Source of the DNA: Nitrospira defluvii
GTDB taxonomy: Bacteria > Nitrospirota > Nitrospiria > Nitrospirales > Nitrospiraceae
NCBI RefSeq assembly: GCF_905220995.1
Contig: NZ_CAJNBJ010000019.1
Location: forward strand, 56,939 to 120,938
DNA length: 64,000 bases
Direction: 5' to 3'
Shown here: positions 25,413-34,987 of the stretch, one piece after another
How positions within the stretch are numbered: the first letter of the stretch is position 1
Layout: every line of letters starts with the position of its first letter
The notes under the pieces: generated by a model
What the model was told of the DNA's origin: nothing
What the model saw: the letters and a program-made list of their open reading frames with translations, nothing else
Databases searched by the model: none
Translations under genes and position numbers: made by a program

Positions 25413-27284
25413 ATGGAACCTACAGTCCCGATCCCGGAAGGCACTCCTCTCGCCCCGCTCACGAAAGCCCAGGTCGATCCGGAGGTCGCCGCAGTGAAGC
25501 AGCTGTTGAAGCTGCTCGACAAGGCGGCGAAGTCCGCCCGCACTTACGGGACCAAGAATCCGGTCGCACAACGTTTCTTTCAGCAGTTCTATGACGATTT
25601 GACCAAGCATCTGGCGCACCATACCCACCTCGCACTCCTCGTCCAACGCAACCAACTATTCCTGAAAGAGGAAGTTGTCTACGAGCCGGAGCGTGACGCA
25701 ACGGGAGACAGCTTCGCTTTCAAGATGTATTCGGACGGCATTCGCGAACTGAGCTTTCACCAGGGACTGACGCAAGAAGACCTCGCCTTCTTTCTCGATG
25801 CGCTCTGGGGCGTACCCGCCGCTGAGACTGGGGCGGAACAGGCCGCCGCCGAGCAGGAAGATGACGACGACATTGTGACGCGGTTATGGGCCAAGAACCT
25901 CGACAGCATCACCGTGGTCACCGCCGAGGAATTGGTGCGGTCGTCCGGGTTCGGCCAGGACGAGCTCGAACTGCAGACCCAGGGCTACATGAACCTGTCA
26001 GTCACTTCATTGCGCGAACTCCTCGACCGCGAACGCGCCCAAAAGACGGCCGGCAAAGACGACGCAGCCGGGTCTGATGCGCCGGAGAACGGGACGGCAA
26101 CAGGCGGAACCGCCGGTGGGAACAGCGCAAGCCGGCACCGCCGACTCCAACCCAGCGTGGTCGGATACGACGTCTCCGAGCAGGAGCATGAGATGCTCGC
26201 GCAAGAGATTCAACGAGAAACGGCACGCAATCCCACCACCTATATTCTCGATATCCTGACCGCCGTCCTGGCCTCCGAACCTTCGCCGGCCTTATTGAGC
26301 AAACTCTTCGACGTCTGGGACAGTGTTATTGATGTGTTGATACGCGCGGGGGAATGGACCCTGCTTGAAACCGTGCTGACCATGCTGCAGGAAGCGGAGA
26401 CGGTCCGCCCCGATCTCTCGGACAGCCACAGGCGACAGGTCGCCGGCCTGTTCGATGGACTGCACCGGCCTGAGCGGCTGAAATCCATCGGAGTGCACCT
26501 GAACCGCACGCCGCAAGCCAAAACCGACGGCTTACTCACCCTGCTGCTGATGATGAAGCCGGACGCGGTTCCGGGGCTTTGCTCCGTCTTGGCGACGCTG
26601 GATACCCCGGCACATCAAGCCGTGATCATGGAAGCCCTGCAAACGACCGCGCGCGATCATGCCGAACCGATCCTCCGCGGACTGACGGACAAGCGCCCGA
26701 CCTACGTACGCAACCTGCTCACGCTCCTCTCCCGATGGAACGACCCGCGCTTCGGCGATCACGTCGAGAAAACGTTGCGACATCCCGAGGCGACCGTTCG
26801 ACGCGAAGCGTTGCGTCTCCTCGCAACCCTTCGCCCGTCGGGGAGCGGCACCAAACTGGTTGCGCTTCTGGGTGATGGGGATGAAACCGTCCGCCTGACT
26901 GCGATGAAGGTACTGGCCAGCGGACAATACGCGGCTCCATTTTCCGCCTGGGTCCCATTTGTCTCGGCCGACGACTTCTATGACCGATCCCCCGCGGAGA
27001 AACGAGCCATTTACCTGGCGATCAAACACACCGCCGGCGATGAGGCCGTGCCCTACTGGCAGGGCTTGCTGACGGAATGGTCCTGGACGAATCGGAAAAA
27101 GAAGGAAGAACTGGCCTTGCTCGCGGCAGACACCCTCGGCAAACTCGCCACACCCGCCGCAGTCACCGCTCTGGAGCTCGGGCAGAAAAAAGGCGGCAGC
27201 GCCGTCAAGCAGGCCTGCAGTGTCGCGCTCTCAATGGCCAACCGTGCCCACCGACGACAGATTCCATCCGCAGCGAACTCCTGA
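25413..27284 (+). CDS. HEAT-repeat domain protein
   Basis: 623 residues, no signal peptide. The N-terminal 200 residues are unassigned and contain an acidic stretch (QEDDDDIVTRLW). A Gly/Ala-rich linker (about 210-245) follows. From about 370 onward short helix pairs repeat (AVPGLCSVLATLDTPAHQAVIMEAL, ATVRREALRLLATLRPSGSGTKLVALLGDGDETVRLTAMKVL), which is HEAT-like. Such domains are protein-binding scaffolds. The HD-GYP gene begins 17 bases after the stop; the N-terminal parts of both proteins share a similar opening (helices followed by VLRLQNDFLFLGD-like and LLVQRNQLFLKEEV-like strands), suggesting related domains and a shared pathway. Confidence 0.75.
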   Translation: MEPTVPIPEGTPLAPLTKAQVDPEVAAVKQLLKLLDKAAKSARTYGTKNPVAQRFFQQFYDDLTKHLAHHTHLALLVQRNQLFLKEEVVYEPERDATGDSFAFKMYSDGIRELSFHQGLTQEDLAFFLDALWGVPAAETGAEQAAAEQEDDDDIVTRLWAKNLDSITVVTAEELVRSSGFGQDELELQTQGYMNLSVTSLRELLDRERAQKTAGKDDAAGSDAPENGTATGGTAGGNSASRHRRLQPSVVGYDVSEQEHEMLAQEIQRETARNPTTYILDILTAVLASEPSPALLSKLFDVWDSVIDVLIRAGEWTLLETVLTMLQEAETVRPDLSDSHRRQVAGLFDGLHRPERLKSIGVHLNRTPQAKTDGLLTLLLMMKPDAVPGLCSVLATLDTPAHQAVIMEALQTTARDHAEPILRGLTDKRPTYVRNLLTLLSRWNDPRFGDHVEKTLRHPEATVRREALRLLATLRPSGSGTKLVALLGDGDETVRLTAMKVLASGQYAAPFSAWVPFVSADDFYDRSPAEKRAIYLAIKHTAGDEAVPYWQGLLTEWSWTNRKKKEELALLAADTLGKLATPAAVTALELGQKKGGSAVKQACSVALSMANRAHRRQIPSAANS

Positions 27285-27301
27285 TTGCGAGGACTCCACC
27301 C

Positions 27302-28900
27302 GTGAGCGACTCTCCAGTCCCCAACAACCAGGCTTCGGCAGCAGAGGACGCGCATCCGATCCTTACCCATGAACGATCACTGGCGAACAAGATCGCCAAG
27401 GGGTCCGAAGCCGGCGACATTCTCGATCAACAACTCGCGATGTTGGGTATACAGCTGGTCACCCAACTCAATGTCCTCATCAAGACCTCGCGCATCCACG
27501 GTCGCACGAATGCGGCCCTCGACAAGCCTGTGGACTCGATGTTGACCCTCGTGAAGACCTTGGCGGCGGATCATCCCGTAGTGCTCCGGCTGCAGAATGA
27601 CTTTCTATTTTTGGGGGACAGCCATCTGAAAATGAGTTCGCAACAGATGGCGGTATTTGCGAGTATCATCGAGGCCCTGAACAAATGGCACATCGGGGGA
27701 GTCTCGTTCGCCTCGAGCGCTGAATCGAAGGATTATCGCGAATTCGCCTACCTGTTCGTCAGCCTTGACCCAGAAAAACATGCGCTCGCGGATCTGCAGG
27801 AGGCACTCCAACGCGCCGGCGTCACAGGTATCGAGTTGGAAGAACCCAGGACGCTTCAGTTGCAACATGTGGCGGAGACCGAGGGAGCCGCCGGAGGGCT
27901 AAAGACGGGTCTTGGAACATCCGCCTCGGATGCGGCGGGCTCGAAGGACAAGCGGAGAGCCCTGGCCAAAGGCGGGTATGCCAAGGCGGCGGCGGCGCTG
28001 GGCGATTTGAACAAGAATACACGCGCCGGGGGTACCGTCAGTTTCAAGCAGGCCAAGCGGGCGATTCAGAACATCGTCGAACTGTTGATGCAGGACGAAT
28101 CCACGCTGCTCGGGCTGACGAATCTTCGTTGTCACGACCAATACACGCACAACCATTCCGTGAACGTCTCGCTGCTGGCGATGGCCCTCGGCAATCGGGC
28201 CGGCTACCCGAAAGTCGACCTGGCAGACCTGGGCCTATCGGCGCTTTTTCATGACGTGGGGAAATGTGCCATCTCCCTCGATGTCCTTAACAAGCCCGGA
28301 GAGTTCACGCAAGACGAGTGGGCTATCATGCGGTCACATCCCATCGAAGGCGTCTTCACCCTCGTCAAGGCACGCGGCATCAACAACGTGCCAGCCCGCA
28401 TGGCCGCCGCCTCGTTTGAACACCATATGAACTATGATTTCTCGGGCTACCCCAAGCTCTGCGTGCCCTGGTCGCAAACGGTCGCCAGCCGCATCATCAC
28501 CATTGCGGATTGTTACGACGCCATGACCTCGTCCCGCGTGTATCGTCGCGAACCGATGTCTCCCGCGAACGTGCTCAAGTTTATGTTCGGGAAGAGCGGA
28601 CAGGCCTTCGATCCGGTGCTGCTCAAACTGTTCGTGAACTGCGTGGGGATCATCCCGATCGGGAGCGTCGTACGACTGGACTCAGGGCCCCTGGCCGTCG
28701 TGATCAAACCGGCGCAAGATAAGGCCAACGCCGAACGCCCATTGGTACGGGTGATGACGAACGCAGACGGCGTTCCCGTCGAGGACGGGCCGGAATTGGA
28801 TCTCGCGCATCAGGATGAGCAAGGGCAGTACCTGCACACTATTCTGCAACTCGTCGATCACGCCGAACACCATTTCGACACCGCACGCTACTTCGTCTAA
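27302..28900 (+). CDS. HD-GYP domain protein (cyclic-di-GMP phosphodiesterase-like)
   Basis: About 532 residues from a GTG with GAGGAC upstream; longer starts lie inside the preceding gene. The HD-GYP domain spans about residues 270-450: THNHSVNVSLLAMALG, LFHDVGKCAISLDVLNKPG (HD pair plus Lys), MRSHPIEGVF, FEHHMNYDFSGYP (His pair and GYP). This family breaks down cyclic-di-GMP and lowers biofilm or raises motility and stress responses. The N-terminal half carries no recognised sensor domain. It forms a pair with the HEAT-repeat gene just upstream. Confidence 0.87.
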   Translation: MSDSPVPNNQASAAEDAHPILTHERSLANKIAKGSEAGDILDQQLAMLGIQLVTQLNVLIKTSRIHGRTNAALDKPVDSMLTLVKTLAADHPVVLRLQNDFLFLGDSHLKMSSQQMAVFASIIEALNKWHIGGVSFASSAESKDYREFAYLFVSLDPEKHALADLQEALQRAGVTGIELEEPRTLQLQHVAETEGAAGGLKTGLGTSASDAAGSKDKRRALAKGGYAKAAAALGDLNKNTRAGGTVSFKQAKRAIQNIVELLMQDESTLLGLTNLRCHDQYTHNHSVNVSLLAMALGNRAGYPKVDLADLGLSALFHDVGKCAISLDVLNKPGEFTQDEWAIMRSHPIEGVFTLVKARGINNVPARMAAASFEHHMNYDFSGYPKLCVPWSQTVASRIITIADCYDAMTSSRVYRREPMSPANVLKFMFGKSGQAFDPVLLKLFVNCVGIIPIGSVVRLDSGPLAVVIKPAQDKANAERPLVRVMTNADGVPVEDGPELDLAHQDEQGQYLHTILQLVDHAEHHFDTARYFV

Positions 28901-29007
28901 CCGGTTGCCGAAACACAGGCGTGTGACGCCAGCGCTCACCCTCAGTCACCCTACTGTCGCGCGTGAATGCGAACCGCAGGGCACTCGCCATGGCCGGCTC
29001 GCCGACC

Positions 29008-29409
29008 CTATCGTTTACTCTCCGGCGGCGGCCACTCCATTTCCGTCTGTCGGCCGCAATAAAAACAGGCCACGCGGTACTTGGCTTTGCGGCGAGGATT
29101 CGGCATGGAGATGAACACCACCGGCGTGTCATCGAACGGACAGACGGGCTGCTGATGCAGCAAATGCTCGTCCGCCATCAATTCCAGCGCGGCGTTGTCC
29201 CACGGCGGCGCAAGTTGCTCCTGTCCGGTTACGCGACTGCGCCACCCGCAGGACTCACAGTGTAGCTCGAACGTCTTGATTCGATCTCGTGTCTGGGACT
29301 GGTCGATCGCGTCAACCGTCCCCGGACACCCGTCACGCCCGCAGCTGATACCTTCGTGTTGAATCGCCTTGACGAACAGTCGGTGGGTTGTGTCGTGACC
29401 AGTGGACAT
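29008..29409 (-). CDS. Zinc-ribbon-like protein, unknown function
   Basis: 133 residues from an ATG with GAAAGGAG six bases upstream. Three Cys pairs are seen: ISCGRDGCPG, LHCESCGWRS and VACFYCGRQT, plus VCPFDDTP. These could hold one or two zinc ions. No membrane or signal segment. It stands between the HD-GYP gene (convergent) and ompH (divergent). No named family recognised. Confidence 0.65.
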   Translation of the reverse strand: MSTGHDTTHRLFVKAIQHEGISCGRDGCPGTVDAIDQSQTRDRIKTFELHCESCGWRSRVTGQEQLAPPWDNAALELMADEHLLHQQPVCPFDDTPVVFISMPNPRRKAKYRVACFYCGRQTEMEWPPPESKR

Positions 29410-29535
29410 TCGACACTCCTTTCTCATCCGGTGGTGGCCAGGGTACCGGAGGGTAGGATACGGGAGGATGCTCCCTGGCTTATAGTCGCCGGGCTCCGGC
29501 CTGTCAAACCACCCATCCCCCGCCGTCTCCCCTTC

Positions 29536-29564
29536 TTGACACGTTCCCGGCGGACGGCTATTCT
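29536..29564 (+). promoter_or_regulatory. Sigma-70 promoter of ompH-like gene
   Basis: TTGACA (29536-29541), 17-base spacer, TATTCT (29559-29564). Transcription would start near 29571, about 40 bases before the ATG at 29611, whose ribosome site GAAAGGAG lies within that leader. Confidence 0.72.
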
Positions 29565-29610
29565 CCGGAGGTTTAGATCACGACTTTTTTTCGGCGAAAG
29601 GAGTCCCCAG

Positions 29611-30168
29611 ATGGGTGTGAAGTGGCAAGGACCAGGCCGGTCCGCGACGATGGTCGGGGTGCTGATCGCAGCGACCCTCGGCTTGTTCTCAACGAGTCCG
29701 GCGGCGGAATTCAAGATGGGGGTGATCGATCCCCAAGTGGTCCTGGAAAAGAGCAAGGCCGGTAAGCGAGCCCTGGATGGATTGCGGGAATATGTGGCGA
29801 CGCGCCAAAAGCTGTTGTCTCGCGATGAAGAAGAGTTGCGCAACACCGAGAAGCAACTCAAAGAGCAGGCGTCGAAGTTCACTGATGCGGAAAAGAAAGA
29901 GAAAGAAGCGTCGTTCCGCACCAAGATTCAGGACTATCAGAAACGCGCCCAGGAGTTTAATCAGGAACTTCAGGGCAAGCAGAAGGAACTCGTCGACGAC
30001 TACATGAAGAAAATTGCCGCAGCCACCCAAGCCGTCGCCGACAAGGGCGGGTACCAGCTCGTGCTGGACAAGGGGAGCGAGCAAACCGTGAAGATCGTGA
30101 TCTTCAACAAGGATACGATCGACCTCACCGAGCAAGTGATCAAGGAATTCGATCGCACCAATAAGTAG
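29611..30168 (+). CDS. OmpH/Skp family periplasmic chaperone
   Basis: 185 residues from ATG with GAAAGGAG eight bases upstream. A signal peptide (VGVLIAATLGLFSTSPAAE) is followed by FKMGVIDPQVVLEKSKAGKRAL, the usual OmpH opening, then a long charged coiled region (residues about 50-130) and a C-terminal IAAATQAVADKGGYQLVLDK strand-helix. Skp-type trimers hold unfolded outer-membrane proteins in their coiled arms. A near-consensus promoter lies upstream. The usual neighbours bamA and lpx are absent here. Confidence 0.87.
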   Translation: MGVKWQGPGRSATMVGVLIAATLGLFSTSPAAEFKMGVIDPQVVLEKSKAGKRALDGLREYVATRQKLLSRDEEELRNTEKQLKEQASKFTDAEKKEKEASFRTKIQDYQKRAQEFNQELQGKQKELVDDYMKKIAAATQAVADKGGYQLVLDKGSEQTVKIVIFNKDTIDLTEQVIKEFDRTNK

Positions 30169-30171
30169 CAA

Positions 30172-31242
30172 TTACGTCGCGAGCAAATCACGGCGAATAT
30201 GCTCCACCAGCTGCGTGAAGGCTGGTGGAGCCCCGTCCACGGCATCGCTCACCACTTCGATCTCCCGTCCCGACCCGACCCCAAGCCCGAGTTCGGCAGC
30301 ACGTTTGATTTGACGCTGCTCCCCGATTCGTCTGCCCTGAAGCTTCGGCCAGGTCCCGAAGGATCGGAGCAGCGCAATGGCAGTCAGATCGACGGCCACC
30401 CGATCTCCACTGCAAATGAGTAGATCCGTCTTCGAGGACGTTCCGGATGTCGGGCCTCCCGCAATCATGGTCGTCGTGCCGTCCGCCACGGTCAGTGTGG
30501 GGTGGACGGCGAGATTGATCTCGGCAATACGCTCGTGCCAATCGCCGCTCCAGAAGGTCACGGAGGGACGATTTCTGGGATGAACCACTCCCACAAAATT
30601 TTTCAGGCTGCAGGAAAACTCCGCGAAGCGATGCGTCTTGATCACCGGCATGTTGATCACAAGATCCGCGTCGTACACAGGACGCGAAACATAAAACTTC
30701 CTGAGCGCCTGCGCCGCCGCCGGTTCGACGCGAACCCATGGTTCATCCTCGAGAGCCAGCACCCTGGCCCCGGCCGACTCCGCAGCGGCCCGCATTCCCG
30801 TTGCCGTCATATTGGCGGACGTCGGAAGCCGAATGATCCCGGACCCATCGGCGACCAGCACCTCCGCCGCCCTGCCGGCCTTGGTCATCGCCGCCATAGC
30901 TGCGACCACCTGGGGATTGGTCGTCGAGGGCGGCGGCTGGTCGTTCAGGACATTGGGCTTCAGCAACACACGTTTTCCCCGCACGTTCAATCGATCGAAT
31001 CCCCCGAGCAATTCCATGGCACGCGGCAACATTCGCCCCGGGTCCCGACCATGCACGATGGCCACCAAGGGCCGGCCGTTTCGGGTGAACGGATTTGCGG
31101 GAACGGGCTTTAGTGCGACCAAGGAGCCTGCGGGTTCAAACAACAGATGTCCCAGAATTGTCTGTGGCGACCGGAGCAGCGCCGGAAGGAGCAGGAGGCC
31201 AAAACCCGCGTTGTTGAAGAATTCTCGCCTGGAGAAGGGCAT
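30172..31242 (-). CDS. Tat-exported DUF362 protein
   Basis: 356 residues. FSRREFFNNAGFGLLLLPALL is a twin-arginine signal. The body (VLLKPNVLNDQPPPSTTNPQVVAAM, ADLVINMPVIKTHRFAEFSCSLKNFVGVVHP, VADGTTTMIAGGPTSG) is the DUF362 domain, seen in proteins tied to iron-sulfur or redox functions, exact role unknown. There is no ferredoxin-like cluster here. Export by Tat suggests a folded, cofactor-bearing protein. It is the third gene of an operon with a radical SAM protein and a rhodanese, 3 bases after the rhodanese stop. Confidence 0.8.
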   Translation of the reverse strand: MPFSRREFFNNAGFGLLLLPALLRSPQTILGHLLFEPAGSLVALKPVPANPFTRNGRPLVAIVHGRDPGRMLPRAMELLGGFDRLNVRGKRVLLKPNVLNDQPPPSTTNPQVVAAMAAMTKAGRAAEVLVADGSGIIRLPTSANMTATGMRAAAESAGARVLALEDEPWVRVEPAAAQALRKFYVSRPVYDADLVINMPVIKTHRFAEFSCSLKNFVGVVHPRNRPSVTFWSGDWHERIAEINLAVHPTLTVADGTTTMIAGGPTSGTSSKTDLLICSGDRVAVDLTAIALLRSFGTWPKLQGRRIGEQRQIKRAAELGLGVGSGREIEVVSDAVDGAPPAFTQLVEHIRRDLLAT

Positions 31243-31245
31243 GTA

Positions 31246-31626
31246 CTACCGCGAAGTATCCTTTTCGATGGGATAACCGGCCGCGCGCCAAGCCTTGATT
31301 CCCCCGTCCATGGAGACGACGTCGGTATACCCCATCTGGCCCAGACTCTCCGCCGCCAGCACCGAACGATACCCACCTCCGCAATACAGCACGATCGGCT
31401 GTGTTTTGTCGGGAAGAATGGTCTCAATGTCTCGCTCGATGACCCCCCTTCCGATATGAATAGCCCCCACGGCGTGGTCCTCGGCAAATTCGCGATCCTC
31501 TCGAACATCCACGAAGTGAAACGATTCGGCCCGATCCAGCCTGGCCTTCACTTCCGACACGCTACATTCCCGAACCTGCGCGCGTGCTGCGTCCACACGT
31601 TTCAGAAAGCCCGGATTGTGCTTCAC
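31246..31626 (-). CDS. Rhodanese-domain protein
   Basis: 126 residues, one rhodanese domain. FHFVDVREDREFAEDHAVGAIHIGRG is the entry motif and IVLYCGGGYRSVLAAESLGQMGY holds the catalytic Cys in a CGGGYRS loop. It could carry persulfide sulfur. Its ATG overlaps the stop of the radical SAM gene (ATGA), so both are translated together. The cytoplasmic location fits a partner of the radical SAM protein. Confidence 0.88.
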   Translation of the reverse strand: MKHNPGFLKRVDAARAQVRECSVSEVKARLDRAESFHFVDVREDREFAEDHAVGAIHIGRGVIERDIETILPDKTQPIVLYCGGGYRSVLAAESLGQMGYTDVVSMDGGIKAWRAAGYPIEKDTSR

Positions 31627-32681
31627 CCTCCCTCCCCATCATATAAAGATTGTTGCGCCTGTGGGCGGCGGAAGGTCTGCGGCACAGGCTGGTCGTCCGG
31701 CATAAACCCAGCACGTCGCCGACTGAGCTCAAACAGCTGTTCCATGCAATGCCAATACGTGCCGGCCCCTTGCAGGCGACGAAAAAACCTCGCATCGCTC
31801 ATCGCCCCGCCACGCACCTCTTGAATGCGGTGGACAATTTTTGAGACCCGATCTGGAAACGCGTCACGCATCCGTTCAAGAAACACCGACTCGACGTTGC
31901 CGGGCAATCGCAACACACTCCAGGTCGCAGTCGTTGCCCCCGCGGCTTTCGCACGCGCCAACAACTCTGGAATGGCTTTGTCGTTCAGTGCTGGAATGAT
32001 CGGCGCCACGGAAATCCCGGTGGGAATACCCGCCTCAGACAGCAGTTTCATCGCCTCAAATCGCGCGGTGATGCTGGGCGCCTGAGGCTCCACCAGGCGC
32101 GCCGTGTCGTCATCGGCGAAGCCAATGCTGAAGTAGACACGAATCGAAGCCCGGTCGCGCAGGCGCTGGAATAGGTCGAGATCGCGAACCAGCAGGGTCC
32201 CTTTCGTGATGATTCCGACCGGGTTCTGATAGTCCGCACAGACTTCGAGGCAGGCACGAGTGAGACCGAGCGTGGACTCGACGGGCTGATAACAATCCGT
32301 ATTCCCGGAGAACACGACCAACTCGCCGTGCCAGGATGGCTTTTCGAACGCCTGACGAAGCAGGTCGGCCGCGCGCCGTTTCACCACGATTTTTGATTCG
32401 AAGTCGGTACCCGCCCCAAACCCCCAATACTCATGTGAAGGGCGCGCATAGCAATAGGCGCAGGCATGGAAACAGCCACGATAAGGATTCACACTCCATC
32501 GGAACGGCAGGTCCGGGCTCTCATTGCGACTGAGAATCTGTTGCGTGTCGTCCTCGAACAACTGTACGCGTGCGCGTGCAGCAGGCTCAAGCTCTTCACG
32601 CTGTATCGACTCAAACCGATTGGGCGGATTGGAAACGACCCTCATGCCGGCTATGGTGCCGCGCGCATCGTGCGTTGTCAA
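31623..32681 (-). CDS. Radical SAM protein, PA0069/SplB-like family
   Basis: 352 residues. The iron-sulfur motif is in NPYRGCFHACAYCYARPSHEY (Cys-x3-Cys-x2-Cys), followed by GTDFESKIVVK and later VVFSGNTDCYQPVE, GIITKGTL and SVAPIIPALND, all typical of the PA0069 branch of radical SAM enzymes. The reaction is not known. The chosen ATG is MTTHDARGTIAG; MRVVSNPPNRF (12 residues in) is another choice. First of the radical SAM-rhodanese-DUF362 operon and divergent from serS. Confidence 0.87.
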   Translation of the reverse strand: MTTHDARGTIAGMRVVSNPPNRFESIQREELEPAARARVQLFEDDTQQILSRNESPDLPFRWSVNPYRGCFHACAYCYARPSHEYWGFGAGTDFESKIVVKRRAADLLRQAFEKPSWHGELVVFSGNTDCYQPVESTLGLTRACLEVCADYQNPVGIITKGTLLVRDLDLFQRLRDRASIRVYFSIGFADDDTARLVEPQAPSITARFEAMKLLSEAGIPTGISVAPIIPALNDKAIPELLARAKAAGATTATWSVLRLPGNVESVFLERMRDAFPDRVSKIVHRIQEVRGGAMSDARFFRRLQGAGTYWHCMEQLFELSRRRAGFMPDDQPVPQTFRRPQAQQSLYDGEGG

Positions 32682-32726
32682 TCGCGCACGACCTCGTCGG
32701 GGCCGAACGCCGAGCTCCTCCGTTCA

Positions 32727-32755
32727 TTGACTACGGGAACATGCGATGTTAGATT
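32727..32755 (+). promoter_or_regulatory. Sigma-70 promoter of serS
   Basis: TTGACT (32727-32732), a 17-base spacer and TAGATT (32750-32755). The predicted start lies near 32762, which places an upstream in-frame ATG (32746) outside the transcript and supports the start at 32782. Confidence 0.68.
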
Positions 32756-32781
32756 TCTCGCCGCTTCACGGGGAAACGTGT

Positions 32782-34071
32782 ATGTACGACCTTCGCATCT
32801 TGCGGGACAACTTGGACGGAATTCGGGAGCGGCTTGGGCCGCGTGGCAAGGATGTCGCTTGGGAGGACCTCCGGAAGCTCACCGAGGATCGTCGCAGCCG
32901 GACGATCGAGGTGGAAGAGCTTCGGCATCAGCTGAAAAAGGGGTCAGACGAAGTAGCCCGCCTGAAACGCGAAAAGCAGCCAGCCGAAGCAGCCATGGCC
33001 GCGATGAAAGCACTGGGGGACACCATCAAAGGGCAAGAAGAGCAGCTCCGGCTCATCGAAGAACAGCTGTCTCACATTGCACTGCGCATCCCCAACCTCC
33101 CTCACGAGTCCGTGCCGACCGGGCAGGATGCCGACCAGAATGTGGAAGTGCGTCGATGGGGCTCGCCCCCCACACTCTCCGCGCCGGCCCAGTCTCACTG
33201 GGATCTTGGAGAGGCTCTTGGGATTTTAGACTTTGATCGCGCCGTACGCATGGCGAAAGCCCGCTTTGCCGTGCTGACCGGCCTGGGGGCACGACTCGAA
33301 CGCGCGCTCATCAACTATATGCTCGACCGGCATACCAGCCAACACGGGTATCGCGAGGTGCTGCCTCCGCTACTGGTCAATCGCGCGGCCATGACGGGGA
33401 CTGGGCAGTTGCCGAAATTCGAGGAAGACCTGTTTCAGATGCGCGATGAAGAACTCTTCTTGATCCCCACCGCAGAAGTACCCGTAACAAATTTGCATCG
33501 GGAAGAAATTGTGTCGGAGGAGGCGCTGCCGATTCGCTACACCGCCTATACGCCCTGCTTTCGGCGTGAGGCCGGTTCTTACGGCAAGGACACGCGGGGC
33601 CTCATCCGCCTCCATCAATTCAACAAAGTCGAACTGGTCGCCTTCGCAAAACCTGAGCAATCGTACGAGGAACTGGAACGATTGACCTCCCACGCCGAGG
33701 CCATCTTGCAGGGGTTGGGACTACATTATCGAGTCATCACGCTCTGCACCGGCGACATGGGATTCTCCGCGGCCAAAACGTACGACATTGAAGTGTGGCT
33801 GCCCTCGCAGCACACCTTTCGCGAAATTTCATCCTGTAGTAATTTCGAAGCGTTCCAGGCGCGCCGAGCAAACATCCGTTGCCGGCCCAAGGCAGGAAAA
33901 AAAGATTCGAAGCCCGAGTTCGTTCATACGTTAAACGGATCCGGATTGGCAGTCGGAAGAACGCTGGTCGCCATTCTGGAAAACTATCAACAACCCGACG
34001 GCTCGGTCGCCATCCCGGCTGCCTTGCAGCCCTATATGGGAGGACTGCAGAAGATAGAACGGTCCGTTTGA
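32782..34071 (+). CDS. serS: Serine-tRNA ligase
   Basis: 429 residues from [19 protein letters not shown], the usual SerRS opening. Residues about 20-110 form the coiled arm that reads the long variable loop of tRNA-Ser. The catalytic core shows class II motif 2 ([25 protein letters not shown]) and motif 3 ([20 protein letters not shown]). It charges tRNA-Ser; a tRNA-Ser gene begins 21 bases after the stop codon and a second lies 1.4 kb on, a tidy link of enzyme and substrate. Confidence 0.97.
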   Translation: MYDLRILRDNLDGIRERLGPRGKDVAWEDLRKLTEDRRSRTIEVEELRHQLKKGSDEVARLKREKQPAEAAMAAMKALGDTIKGQEEQLRLIEEQLSHIALRIPNLPHESVPTGQDADQNVEVRRWGSPPTLSAPAQSHWDLGEALGILDFDRAVRMAKARFAVLTGLGARLERALINYMLDRHTSQHGYREVLPPLLVNRAAMTGTGQLPKFEEDLFQMRDEELFLIPTAEVPVTNLHREEIVSEEALPIRYTAYTPCFRREAGSYGKDTRGLIRLHQFNKVELVAFAKPEQSYEELERLTSHAEAILQGLGLHYRVITLCTGDMGFSAAKTYDIEVWLPSQHTFREISSCSNFEAFQARRANIRCRPKAGKKDSKPEFVHTLNGSGLAVGRTLVAILENYQQPDGSVAIPAALQPYMGGLQKIERSV

Positions 34072-34092
34072 GAAGAGTTTCCGGCCAGATGT

Positions 34093-34182
34093 GGAGGGGT
34101 GACGGAGTGGCCGAACGTGCCGGTCTTGAAAACCGGAGATGGGGTAACCTATCCGCGAGTTCAAATCTCGCCCCCTCCGCCA
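34093..34182 (+). tRNA. tRNA-Ser (UGA)
   Basis: 90 bases including an encoded CCA. GGAGGGG pairs with CCCCTCC in the acceptor stem, the anticodon stem CCGGT/ACCGG encloses CTTGAAA (anticodon TGA), a long variable arm (class II) follows and TTCAAAT sits in the T loop. It begins 21 bases after serS. Confidence 0.96.
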
Positions 34183-34733
34183 AATCCCATTCTCCATCTC
34201 TTCCTAGCCACACCTGACGTCCCCACCTCACACCCTCCGCTTATGCTATCGGAATAGCGTCCGCCGCATGAGGGGAGACACGGGTCATTGTCCCCCGCCA
34301 CGCCCGAGAGGGTCAGAATAACTACGCACTTGCGGGCACACTCCTCAACATGGTTGACTGAGAAAGGGTGAAGGTGTCTGCTTTGGTTGTGCCCACCCAG
34401 GGCGGCAAGAGGTCTCGACATCCTCCTGGCGAGATCTGCCTTCACCCTCAAACTCGGACATCGCCACCATGGAGGAACTCGCGAGGCGCAACAAAATCAT
34501 CGAATCCTCAGCTTGAACACTTGATAATAAGCCATTGATTACACATGCTTTTTAGATAATTAAAGGATCGCACAACCCATCACCCCTCCTTAGATTAGCG
34601 CCCCTCCCCCTCCTCCACGGTATTCTCAGCCTCCTACTTGCTCGGTATTGTTGAGCATGCACGATTCACAGCAGGTCACAGCTGCCCCCCGGACATCGCT
34701 GCAGTCAACACCCCCGGTATCACAGGAGGCTCC
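34183..34733. other. Gene-free stretch after tRNA-Ser
   Basis: About 550 bases without a supportable gene; a minus-strand open frame here overlaps the tRNA and has no features. The segment 34490-34570 is AT-rich and contains TTGATT-N16-TAATTA (34535-34562), a weak promoter candidate for the zinc-ribbon gene at 34734. Confidence 0.35.
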
Positions 34734-34934
34734 ATGCACAAACAGGTGGGAAGAATCGGATCGGTGCGCCGAGAACTTCATGGGAAAGCCTGTCCCTTCT
34801 GCGGTGGTCAGAAATATCAGTTGGTGCTTCGGGCACAGAACTCACCGGGCAACGATGGCCTTTTTGCCCGCTGTAGCCAATGTCAACGAGCGAAGGAACT
34901 CGACGAAGAACTTGGTCGCATCCTCTGGATGTAG
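34734..34934 (+). CDS. Small zinc-ribbon protein
   Basis: 66 residues from an ATG with AGGAGG four bases upstream. ACPFCGGQKYQLVLR and FARCSQCQRAKEL form a Cys4 zinc-ribbon, the rest is short and charged. Likely a nucleic-acid- or protein-binding small protein; function unknown. It lies between two tRNA-Ser genes. Confidence 0.68.
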   Translation: MHKQVGRIGSVRRELHGKACPFCGGQKYQLVLRAQNSPGNDGLFARCSQCQRAKELDEELGRILWM

Positions 34935-34987
34935 CGGATTCCGCATCGTCGTTGCCTTACCAACCACCACCCGTCTCGTGAGGACAT

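Noticed and set aside
34161..34451. Minus-strand open frame of 96 codons
   Set aside because: It overlaps the tRNA-Ser gene and has no ribosome site or recognisable domain.
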